Shown here: one piece after another, positions 15,517 through 22,458 of the stretch
How the letters are laid out: each line of letters begins with the position of its first letter
How positions within the stretch are numbered: the first letter of the stretch is position 1
Assembly: GCF_003443735.1 (NCBI RefSeq)
Contig: NZ_CP031969.1
Span: 7,316,001 to 7,380,000, forward strand
DNA from: Streptomyces sp. CC0208
Lineage (GTDB): Bacteria; Actinomycetota; Actinomycetes; Streptomycetales; Streptomycetaceae
DNA length: 64,000 bases
Direction: 5' to 3'
Notes under the pieces: generated by a model
The model's database searches: none
Told to the model about the DNA's origin: nothing
What the model saw: the letters and a program-made list of their open reading frames with translations, nothing else
Translations under genes and position numbers: made by a program

Positions 15517-16242
15517 TCACGCCGCCGCGGGCAGGTCCGGGCGCAGCGGCCATGCCGGGTCCACCGACTCCTCCGAGCCGCTGCGCGCGAACCAGGCCTG
15601 CAGGCCCCGCGCCTGGGCCGCGTGCCACACCGCCTGGAGGCTGTGCAGCTCGGGTGGTTCCAGCCGCTCCAGCCGGGTGGCGAACCGGCGCCCGACCGCT
15701 CGTACGACATCCAGCGCCGCCTGCGCGTCGGCCGCCGCGTCGTGCGCGCCGTCCAGAGTGACACCGTAGTGCTCGCACAGGTCGGTCAGGGTGCGACGGC
15801 CCTTGCGGTAGCGGTCCAGGTGCTTGTCGAGGACCCGCGGATCCAGCACCAGCAGCGGCGAGGAATCCAGCCAGCGATCCAGCGACGAGGCCCGATGGCG
15901 GCGCAACTCCCGGTCCAGGACGGTCAGATCGAACGGCGCGTTCATCACGACCAGCGGACGGCCCGCGGCCGCCTGCTCCGCCAGCGTCTCGGCTATCTCG
16001 AACATCACCGGCGCCGGCCAGCGGCCGTTGCGCTGGAGATGCTCCTCCGTCAGCCCGTGCACCGCCGTCGCCCCGGCGGGCACCGGCACACCCGGATTGA
16101 CCAGCCACCGGCTCACCCGTGGCCGGGTGCCCGCCGCGTCCTGGACGACGACGGCGGCCGACACGATCCGGTCGGTCTCGACGTCCACGCCGGTGGTCTC
16201 GGTGTCGAAAGCGGCCAGGGGCCCTTCGTACCAGCACGTCAT
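15517..16242 (-). CDS. DEDDh 3'-5' exonuclease (DnaQ-like)
   Basis: A 241-residue exonuclease-domain protein. Motif ExoI is FDTETTG (D12, E14), ExoII is VMNAPFDL, and ExoIII is the DEDDh-type GAHDAAADAQ with the conserved His five residues before the last Asp. These residues bind two metal ions and remove nucleotides 3'-5'. It resembles the epsilon proofreading subunit of DNA polymerase III but is a stand-alone form; Streptomyces carry several such proteins, so a repair or RNA-processing role is possible. The C-terminal 45 residues are a low-conservation tail. Divergent from the DUF4365 gene. Confidence 0.88.
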   Translation of the reverse strand: MTCWYEGPLAAFDTETTGVDVETDRIVSAAVVVQDAAGTRPRVSRWLVNPGVPVPAGATAVHGLTEEHLQRNGRWPAPVMFEIAETLAEQAAAGRPLVVMNAPFDLTVLDRELRRHRASSLDRWLDSSPLLVLDPRVLDKHLDRYRKGRRTLTDLCEHYGVTLDGAHDAAADAQAALDVVRAVGRRFATRLERLEPPELHSLQAVWHAAQARGLQAWFARSGSEESVDPAWPLRPDLPAAA

Positions 16243-16434
16243 ACCAACTCAACCCCTCGTTCACCCACGGCAGCTGACGCACCGTCTTCTGCCCCGTTTG
16301 GTGATACCCGGGCTGTTTGCGACGTACGCCGGAAGGACACAACAGGAGTGCGGGTCTTTGCAGTTCAGCGGCCCGGCGTGGGATTCATGTGGCCCTTGTG
16401 AGGGCATGTCACTTGGCTTGGAAGGCTGTTGGTC

Positions 16435-17001
16435 ATGGCGATAGCGCAGCCCGAGCGGGGCGGGCTGCTGCCCGAACGAGCGGGCCCCCTTCGCGGCACG
16501 CTCGCCACCACCGCCTGCATGGAGACACTGCAGGTGGGCTATCTGCACGCGGTCGCGGCGGCGGCCGGCTGCTCGTTGTCCCAACCCTTTCCGGACAACG
16601 GCATCGACTGGCACGTCAGCCACGGCTCACCCGGACACACCGTCGACGACGAGGTCACCATCAAGGTGCAGCTCAAGTGCACCTACCAGGTGGCCCCCAA
16701 CCCGCCGGGCCGCTTCTTCTCCTTCACGCTCGACAACGACCATCTGCGCAAACTCGCCCGCACCCCGGTCTCGGTGCACAAGATCCTCGTGGTCATGCTC
16801 GTGCCGAGAGCCCAGGACGACTGGCTGCGCGCCGGCCACGACCGCCTGGACCTCAGGCACTGCTGCTACTGGGTCAACCTGGCCGGCCACCCCATCACCG
16901 GCCGGACCCGGACCACCGTGCGGATCCCCACCAACCGCATCTTCGACGACCGGGCGCTGTGCGAGATCATGACGCGGGTCGGGACGGGAGGCAGACCATG
17001 A
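16435..17001 (+). CDS. DUF4365 PD-(D/E)XK nuclease-like protein
   Basis: A 188-residue DUF4365 protein. I can place a nuclease-type core: E30 in a leading helix (CMETLQVGYLHAVAAAAGC), D58 in NGIDWHV, and Q79-L-K81 in VTIKVQLKC, i.e. the E...D...(E/Q)xK arrangement of PD-(D/E)XK enzymes. DUF4365 domains are found in restriction- and defence-like contexts, but this copy lies among core genes beside thrS. GGAAGG lies 9 nt before ATG 16435. Its stop overlaps the start of the next gene (ATGA), so the two are translationally coupled and probably act together. Catalysis and substrate are unproven. Confidence 0.78.
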   Translation: MAIAQPERGGLLPERAGPLRGTLATTACMETLQVGYLHAVAAAAGCSLSQPFPDNGIDWHVSHGSPGHTVDDEVTIKVQLKCTYQVAPNPPGRFFSFTLDNDHLRKLARTPVSVHKILVVMLVPRAQDDWLRAGHDRLDLRHCCYWVNLAGHPITGRTRTTVRIPTNRIFDDRALCEIMTRVGTGGRP

Positions 17002-18248
17002 CCCACCGCCCGCTTCAGGAGCCACTGCGCGCGGTACGCCCCCACCCGGAGGCCCACTGGGACCGTCCGCCCACCCCCGACGAGGTCGACCCCGCCGTCC
17101 TGAGCGCCCTGCTGCACCGGCACGGCTGGCAGCGGCGGGGCGGCGCCCCCGGTCGCTACGGCCGCTGGACCCCGCCGGGGCCGGGCGGCGGCGGAACCAG
17201 CCTGCTGGTGCCCGAGAGCCGCGCCTTCCCCGACAGCGAGGACCTCCTCGGCGAGGCCCTCGTCGCCCTGTCCCGCAGTGGCACGCCCGCCGCGCGCGAG
17301 GTGCTCCTCGGGCTCGCCGTGCCCAGCGACGAGATCCGCTGGTGGCGGGACGTCCCGACCGGCCCCGCCGACGCCACGGCCTGGACCGTCGAGGAGCAAC
17401 TGCGCGCCGCCGCCCGCCAGACCCTGCTCGCCGGCGCGCTCGCCACACGCGCGCGTGCCGGCTACTACGGCGCCCGTTACCGCCGTACGGCGGCCGCGTC
17501 CCTCGACACCGTCCTGGTCGGCTCCGCCGCCGGTGGCCGCCGCCTCACCGCCTTCGTTCCCGTCGACACCGGCCGCCCGCTCGCCGTCCGCCTGCACCAG
17601 GCTCTGTGCGCCACCCGCGAGGCCATCGACTACCAGCGGGCCACCGGCGGCATGGACGCCTTCGACGGCGCCGTGGAGGCCGGGGTCAGCCGCGAGCTCA
17701 CCGAGGCGCTGATCGCCCTCGTCCGCGGGACGGAAGGCGCGCGGATCGCCGTCGAGTGGGCACCCGCCGCCGGGGTCCCCGCAGGGTGCGCGGCGTCCTC
17801 GGAGGCCGTCGAGTTCTCGCCCGGCGACCTGTCCGTGCTGCGCGAGGCCGGGGCCCGCTTCCTGCGCGAGGAGCCCTCCGTCGCGGTGCGGCTCACCGGG
17901 ACGGTGGTGCGGATGCGCAGGTCGGGGCCGCGCGGGGACGGGTCGGTACGGCTGCGGGTGCTCGCCGGCGCCGAGATCCCGCACGTCCGGCTGACCCTGG
18001 ACGAGGAGGCGTACCGCATCGCCGGGCACGCCCACCTGGTCGGGCTCCCGGTCCGGGTGCACGGCAGGCTGGAGAGCCGCGGCGGCTTCCGCAGGCTCAC
18101 CGGGGCCACGGGCGTCGTGCCCGTGCAGGTCGACGAGGCCGAGCGGGACCGGCTGATGAAGTCCCTCCAGGAGAATCTCGACTTCTTCGAGGAGGCCTGC
18201 GAAGGGTCGGGCGAGGAGCCCTTCGAGGAGTCCCGCGCTGGGGACTGA
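16998..18248 (+). CDS. Uncharacterised 416-aa partner of the DUF4365 protein
   Basis: I do not recognise a named family. Residues about 30-90 form a compact N-terminal region (LSALLHRHGWQRRGG... TSLLVPESRAFPDSEDLLGEAL). Residues 130-250 are mostly helical and rich in Arg/Ala (AAARQTLLAGALATRARAGYYGARY, then LHQALCATREAIDYQRATGG). Residues about 294-372 are beta-rich with an OB-fold-like pattern (VRLTGTVVRMRR... VRLTLDEEAYRIAGHAHLVG... VRVHGRLESRGGFRRLTG), suggesting nucleic-acid or protein binding. The last 40 residues are acidic. The ATG start overlaps the upstream stop by 4 nt. No transmembrane or signal segment is seen, so it is cytosolic. Confidence 0.75.
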   Translation: MTHRPLQEPLRAVRPHPEAHWDRPPTPDEVDPAVLSALLHRHGWQRRGGAPGRYGRWTPPGPGGGGTSLLVPESRAFPDSEDLLGEALVALSRSGTPAAREVLLGLAVPSDEIRWWRDVPTGPADATAWTVEEQLRAAARQTLLAGALATRARAGYYGARYRRTAAASLDTVLVGSAAGGRRLTAFVPVDTGRPLAVRLHQALCATREAIDYQRATGGMDAFDGAVEAGVSRELTEALIALVRGTEGARIAVEWAPAAGVPAGCAASSEAVEFSPGDLSVLREAGARFLREEPSVAVRLTGTVVRMRRSGPRGDGSVRLRVLAGAEIPHVRLTLDEEAYRIAGHAHLVGLPVRVHGRLESRGGFRRLTGATGVVPVQVDEAERDRLMKSLQENLDFFEEACEGSGEEPFEESRAGD

Positions 18249-18257
18249 TTTCGCGCT

Positions 18258-18320
18258 GGTGGGTGCCGGGTCGGTACGATCCCCTATTGCGCGCGCTCCC
18301 GGTATGGCGCCGCACCCACC
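18258..18320 (+). promoter_or_regulatory. Inverted repeat upstream of thrS
   Basis: GGTGGGTGC (18258-18266) and its exact complement (18312-18320) enclose 45 nt containing TACGAT (18275-18280), a possible -10. If transcription starts upstream, the arms could fold into a leader stem ending 18 nt before the thrS start; if at the inner hexamer, only one arm is transcribed. No T-box elements are visible. Confidence 0.3.
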
Positions 18321-18338
18321 TTCAGTCAGGAGAGACCG

Positions 18339-20315
18339 GTGTCAGACGTCCGTGTGATCATCCATCGCGATTCCGAGCGGGAAGAGCGCGTGGTGACGAC
18401 GGGCACTACGGCCGCCGAGCTCTTCGCCGGCGAGCGCTCGATCGTCGCCGCGCGCGTGGGAGGCGAGCTCAAGGACCTCGCGTACGTCCTGTCCGAGGGC
18501 GAGGAGGTCGAGGGCGTCGAGATCTCCTCCGAGGACGGTCTCAACATCCTGCGCCACTCCACCGCGCACGTGATGGCGCAGGCCGTGCAGGAGCTCTTCC
18601 CCGAGGCCAAGCTGGGCATCGGCCCGCCGGTCAAGGACGGCTTCTACTACGACTTCGACGTCGAGAAGCCGTTCACGCCCGAGGATCTCAAGGCCATCGA
18701 GAAGAAGATGCAGGAGATCCAGAAGCGGGGACAGAAGTTCTCCCGCCGCGTGGTGACCGACGAGGCGGCTCGCGAGGAGCTGTCGGACGAGCCGTACAAG
18801 CTCGAACTGATCGGCCTCAAGGGCTCGGCCTCCTCGGACGACGGCGCGGACGTCGAGGTCGGCTCCGGTGAGCTGACCATCTACGACAACCTCGACGCCA
18901 AGACCGGCGACCTGTGCTGGAAGGACCTCTGCCGCGGCCCCCACCTGCCGTCGACCCGCGCGATTCCGGCCTTCAAGTTGATGCGCAACGCGGCCGCCTA
19001 CTGGCGCGGCAGCGAGAAGAACCCGATGCTCCAGCGCATCTACGGCACCGCGTGGCCGACCAAGGACGAGCTGAAGGCGCACCTCGACTTCCTCGCCGAG
19101 GCCGAGAAGCGCGACCACCGCAAGCTGGGCTCCGAGCTCGACCTGTTCTCCATCCCGGAGCAGATCGGCTCCGGACTCGCCGTCTTCCACCCCAAGGGCG
19201 GCATCATCCGCCGGGTGATGGAGGACTACTCGCGCCGCCGCCACGAGGAGGAGGGCTACGAGTTCGTCTACACCCCGCACGCGACGAAGGGGAAGCTCTT
19301 CGAGCAGTCCGGGCACCTGGACTGGTACGCCGACGGCATGTACCCGCCCATGCAGCTCGACGAGGGCGTGGACTACTACCTCAAGCCCATGAACTGCCCG
19401 ATGCACAACCTGATCTTCGATGCGCGCGGCCGCTCCTACCGCGAACTGCCGCTGCGCCTCTTCGAGTTCGGGACCGTGTACCGGTACGAGAAGTCGGGCG
19501 TCGTGCACGGCCTCACGCGTGCGCGTGGCTTCACGCAGGACGACGCGCACATCTACTGCACCCGTGAGCAGATGTCGGAGGAGCTCGACAAGACGCTCAC
19601 CTTCGTCCTCGGCCTGCTGCGCGACTACGGCCTGACCGACTTCTACCTGGAGCTGTCCACCAAGGACCCGGAGAAGTTCGTCGGCTCGGACGAGGTCTGG
19701 GAAGAGGCCACGGAGACGCTGCGCCAGGTCGCCGAGAAGCAGGGCCTGCCGCTCGTGCCCGACCCCGGTGGCGCCGCCTTCTACGGCCCGAAGATCTCCG
19801 TCCAGACCAAGGACGCCATCGGCCGTACCTGGCAGATGTCCACGATCCAGCTGGACTTCAACCTGCCGGAGCGCTTCGAGCTGGAGTACACCTCGCCCGA
19901 CGGCTCCAAGCAGCGTCCGGTCATGATCCACCGCGCGCTGTTCGGTTCCATCGAGCGGTTCTTCGCGGTGCTCCTGGAGCACTACGCGGGCGCCTTCCCG
20001 GCGTGGCTGGCCCCGGTCCAGGCGCTCGGCATCCCGATCGGCGACGCGCACGTCGAGTACCTGGAGAAGTTCGCGGCCGCGGCCAAGAAGCAGGGCCTGC
20101 GCGTCGAGGTCGACTCCTCGTCCGACCGCATGCAGAAGAAGATCCGCAACGCCCAGAAGCAGAAGGTGCCCTTCATGGTCATCGCGGGCGACGAGGACAT
20201 GGCGGGCGGCTCGGTCTCCTTCCGCTACCGCGACGGCTCGCAGGAGAACGGCATCCCGTTCGACGAGGCCATCGCGAAGATCGCGAAGGTCGTGGAGGAG
20301 CGGGCGCAGGTCTGA
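18339..20315 (+). CDS. thrS: Threonyl-tRNA synthetase
   Basis: A 658-residue class II synthetase. Domain order: N-terminal TGS (about residues 1-62), tRNA-SAD editing domain (HSTAHVMAQAVQELFP opens it; about 63-240), catalytic core (about 260-550) with KPMNCPMHNLIF, the motif-2 region RLFEFGTVYRYEKSGVVHGL and RGFTQDDAHIYC, and the C-terminal anticodon-binding domain (PAWLAPVQALGIPIGD onward). The GTG at 18339 follows AGGAGAG and gives the family N-terminus. It charges tRNA-Thr with threonine in the cytosol. In mycobacteria thrS also lies next to the HIT-pgsA-patA-pimA cluster; here the channel gene at 20344-21786 intervenes. Confidence 0.98.
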   Translation: MSDVRVIIHRDSEREERVVTTGTTAAELFAGERSIVAARVGGELKDLAYVLSEGEEVEGVEISSEDGLNILRHSTAHVMAQAVQELFPEAKLGIGPPVKDGFYYDFDVEKPFTPEDLKAIEKKMQEIQKRGQKFSRRVVTDEAAREELSDEPYKLELIGLKGSASSDDGADVEVGSGELTIYDNLDAKTGDLCWKDLCRGPHLPSTRAIPAFKLMRNAAAYWRGSEKNPMLQRIYGTAWPTKDELKAHLDFLAEAEKRDHRKLGSELDLFSIPEQIGSGLAVFHPKGGIIRRVMEDYSRRRHEEEGYEFVYTPHATKGKLFEQSGHLDWYADGMYPPMQLDEGVDYYLKPMNCPMHNLIFDARGRSYRELPLRLFEFGTVYRYEKSGVVHGLTRARGFTQDDAHIYCTREQMSEELDKTLTFVLGLLRDYGLTDFYLELSTKDPEKFVGSDEVWEEATETLRQVAEKQGLPLVPDPGGAAFYGPKISVQTKDAIGRTWQMSTIQLDFNLPERFELEYTSPDGSKQRPVMIHRALFGSIERFFAVLLEHYAGAFPAWLAPVQALGIPIGDAHVEYLEKFAAAAKKQGLRVEVDSSSDRMQKKIRNAQKQKVPFMVIAGDEDMAGGSVSFRYRDGSQENGIPFDEAIAKIAKVVEERAQV

Positions 20316-20329
20316 TGCCCGTACGGCGG

Positions 20330-20360
20330 GGCCCTCGGGGAGTTCAGCTTCCCGGGGGCC
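20330..20360. terminator. Imperfect hairpin between convergent thrS and channel genes
   Basis: GGCCC (20330-20334) pairs with GGGCC (20356-20360), with an inner GGGA/TCCC stem (20338-20341 with 20350-20353), and TTTCG follows. It overlaps the last codons of the leftward channel gene. Confidence 0.5.
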
Positions 20361-21786
20361 TTTCGTCGTCCTCCCGCGAGAACACCTGGAGCAGCCAGGA
20401 GGCGAAGGTGCCGGTCACCGCGGCGAGCAGGGCCATCCCGATCATCATCACGCCGACCGCGATCAGACGCCCCAGTGGGGTGACCGGGGTGACGTCGCCG
20501 TAGCCGACGGTGGTCAGGGTGGCGCAGGCCCACCAGACGGCGTCGCCGAAGGTGGGCATGGTGGTGCCGGGGGCGTCGCGCTCCTGCTGGTACACGGCGA
20601 GGGCACCGGCGAAGCCCAGCAGCAGGGTCGAGAGACCGGAGTACGCGATCACGCGCGCGTGCAGGGCGAGTCGGGGTTCGCCGCGGCGGCGCAGGACGGC
20701 CTCGTACACCTTCACGACCCTGAGCGGCCGCAGCAGTGGCAGGAGCAGGACCACGGTGTCCAGCACGTGCTTCCGTACGAAGTGCAGCCGCTGCCCGCTG
20801 AGACGCCAGCGCACCGCGTAGTCGACGGCGAACAGTGCCCAGGCGGCCAGCGTCACCGCCAGGCAGAGGTCGAGTGCGGCTTCCGGGAGACCGCGGGCCA
20901 GGACCCGGAGCGCGTAGCCGGCGAGGAAGACCAGGGAGGCGACGGCGAGGGGGATCTCGGCGTGCTGCTCCCAGCGGGCCTGGCGGTGGGCGGCCTCGGG
21001 GCTGCGGTGGGTTCCGGAGGTGTTCGTGGTGTGGGTGCGGCGGTGGGTGGGGCCGGCGCGGGGCGGACGGCCCGGTGTGTCGTGGGTCTCGTCATCCGGG
21101 GTGCTGTGGATGTCGGCTTCGTGGGTGTCGCGGGCCTCGTCGCCTGCTGGGCCGTGGCCTTCTCGCTTGCCGGGGGCGTGGGGTTCGGGAGCGTTGTGGT
21201 CGGAGGGCTGCCGCGGGTGTGTGTCCGAGCCCTGAGGTTGGTGCGCGTCTGTGCCGTCGGGTTCGTGCCCGTCGTTGCCGTCGCTCTCAGGAGCGTGGTT
21301 GCCGGAGGACTGCCGCGGGTCGTTGCGCTGAGGCTCGTGCGCGTCCGAGTCCTGAGCCTGGTGCGCGTCGGTGTCCTGAGGCTGGCGCGCGCCTGTGCCG
21401 TCGGGTTCGTGCCGGTTGCGGCTGGGGCGGGTGCGGTTGTCTTCGGCTCCCTGCCCGTCGCTGTCCGGGCGCGCGTCAGTGTGGTCGGTTCCCTGTTCGT
21501 TGCCACCGCGGCGGGTGCGGTTGTCTTCGGCTCCCTGCCGGTTGCCGCCGGGGCGCGCGTCGGTGTCGTCGGTCCCCCGTTCGTTGCCGGAGGGGCGGGT
21601 GCGGTTGTCGTCGGCTCCCTGCCGGTTGCCGCCGGGGCGATCGTCGGTGTCGTCGGTTCCCTGTTCGTTGCCACCGGGGCGCGTGCGGCTGTCGTCGGCT
21701 CGCTGGCCGTCGCTGTCCGGGCGCGTGCCGCTGTCGTCGGCTCCCTGCCTGTCGCCGCCGGGGCGTGTGCCGCTGTCGTCGTCCAC
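20344..21786 (-). CDS. Potassium channel family protein with repeat-expanded N-terminus
   Basis: A 480-residue protein. The C-terminal 200 residues are a normal two-part ion channel: voltage-sensor-like helices from about 281 (AVASLVFLAGYALRVLARG, an arginine-bearing HFVRKHVLDTVVLLLPLLRPLRVVK) and a pore with the K+ selectivity filter TVGYGD at 426-431, flanked by FGDAVWWACATLT and a final inner helix. The N-terminal 270 residues are hydrophilic and probably disordered: nine 14-residue repeats (residues 3-128) and about seven 8-residue repeats (135-190) rich in Asp, Arg, Gln, Gly and His. The start (GTG 21786) keeps the repeats in frame; no strong ribosome-binding site distinguishes it from a later start, so part of the extension might not be translated. 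Confidence 0.8.
   Translation of the reverse strand: MDDDSGTRPGGDRQGADDSGTRPDSDGQRADDSRTRPGGNEQGTDDTDDRPGGNRQGADDNRTRPSGNERGTDDTDARPGGNRQGAEDNRTRRGGNEQGTDHTDARPDSDGQGAEDNRTRPSRNRHEPDGTGARQPQDTDAHQAQDSDAHEPQRNDPRQSSGNHAPESDGNDGHEPDGTDAHQPQGSDTHPRQPSDHNAPEPHAPGKREGHGPAGDEARDTHEADIHSTPDDETHDTPGRPPRAGPTHRRTHTTNTSGTHRSPEAAHRQARWEQHAEIPLAVASLVFLAGYALRVLARGLPEAALDLCLAVTLAAWALFAVDYAVRWRLSGQRLHFVRKHVLDTVVLLLPLLRPLRVVKVYEAVLRRRGEPRLALHARVIAYSGLSTLLLGFAGALAVYQQERDAPGTTMPTFGDAVWWACATLTTVGYGDVTPVTPLGRLIAVGVMMIGMALLAAVTGTFASWLLQVFSREDDERPPGS
21217..21384 (-). repeat. Degenerate 24-bp coding tandem repeats
   Basis: Encodes residues 135-190 of the channel protein as seven 8-residue units of the type QPQDTDAH, QAQDSDAH, EPDGTDAH, QPQGSDTH. 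The units are more diverged than the adjacent 42-bp array. Confidence 0.7.
21403..21780 (-). repeat. Nine 42-bp in-frame tandem repeats
   Basis: Nine consecutive 14-residue units (residues 3-128 of the channel protein) such as DDSGTRPGGDRQGA, DDTDARPGGNRQGA and EDNRTRRGGNEQGT. Alternating units are more alike than neighbours (DDT-type and DN-type), suggesting duplication of an 84-bp double unit. Confidence 0.85.
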
Positions 21787-21865
21787 CCGCCCAGCTTGGC
21801 CCGGGCTGCTTTTCCCACAACCCCGCCGACACGGCGCGAACGGGCGAAGTCATATGCTGCTTTGC

Positions 21866-22414
21866 ATGACGAGTGAGCCGGAGCAGCAGTTGGGAGTGGG
21901 GACGCAGGACGCGTTCCAGCGTCTGTGGACACCCCACCGGATGGCCTACATCCAGGGCGAGAACAAGCCGACCGGCCCGGGTGCCGACGACGGCTGCCCC
22001 TTCTGCTCGATTCCGGCCAAGTCCGACGAGGACGGTCTGGTCGTCCGGCGTGGCCGGCTGGTGTACGCGGTGCTCAACCTCTACCCCTACACCGGCGGCC
22101 ATCTCATGGTCGTGCCCTACCGTCATGTGGCCGACTACACCGACCTCACCGAGCCGGAGACCGCTGAGCTGGCAGCGCTGACCAAGCAGGCGATGACGGC
22201 CCTGCGGGCGGCCTCCGGGGCGCACGGCTTCAACATCGGCATGAACCAGGGGACGGTCGCCGGCGCCGGTATCGCCGCCCACCTCCATCAGCACATCGTC
22301 CCGCGCTGGGGCGGCGACACGAACTTCATGCCGGTCGTCGGCCACACGAAGGTGCTGCCGCAGCTCCTTGGCGACACCCGCAAGATGCTGGCGGAGGCCT
22401 GGCCGAGCGAGTGA
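21866..22414 (+). CDS. HIT family hydrolase
   Basis: A 182-residue histidine-triad protein. The triad HLHQHIVP lies near residues 139-146; the upstream core GCPFCSIP (a two-cysteine knuckle) and VLNLYPYTGGHLMVVPYRHV are typical of the actinobacterial branch related to AP4A phosphorylase (mycobacterial Rv2613c type), which cleaves diadenosine polyphosphates or related nucleotides. In Mycobacterium tuberculosis the homologue is next to pgsA1 and thrS, as here apart from intervening genes. ATG 21854 would add four residues (MLLC); I prefer ATG 21866, but there is no clear ribosome-binding site for either. Confidence 0.88.
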   Translation: MTSEPEQQLGVGTQDAFQRLWTPHRMAYIQGENKPTGPGADDGCPFCSIPAKSDEDGLVVRRGRLVYAVLNLYPYTGGHLMVVPYRHVADYTDLTEPETAELAALTKQAMTALRAASGAHGFNIGMNQGTVAGAGIAAHLHQHIVPRWGGDTNFMPVVGHTKVLPQLLGDTRKMLAEAWPSE

Positions 22415-22418
22415 GGCA

Positions 22419-22441
22419 GGGGGCCGGCCATTCCGGCCCCC
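22419..22441. terminator. Bidirectional terminator after the HIT gene
   Basis: Perfect 9-bp arms GGGGGCCGG (22419-22427) and CCGGCCCCC (22433-22441), loop CCATT. Located between convergent genes, 4 nt after the HIT stop. Confidence 0.8.
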
Positions 22442-22458
22442 ACCCCTACGCGTCACCC

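Noticed and set aside
18249..18338. T-box riboswitch before thrS
   Set aside because: The region is only 90 nt, and no T-box sequence, specifier loop or antiterminator/terminator pair is visible.
21217..21780. CRISPR array
   Set aside because: The repeats are contiguous, without unique spacers, and stay in frame within a coding region, so they are a coding minisatellite.
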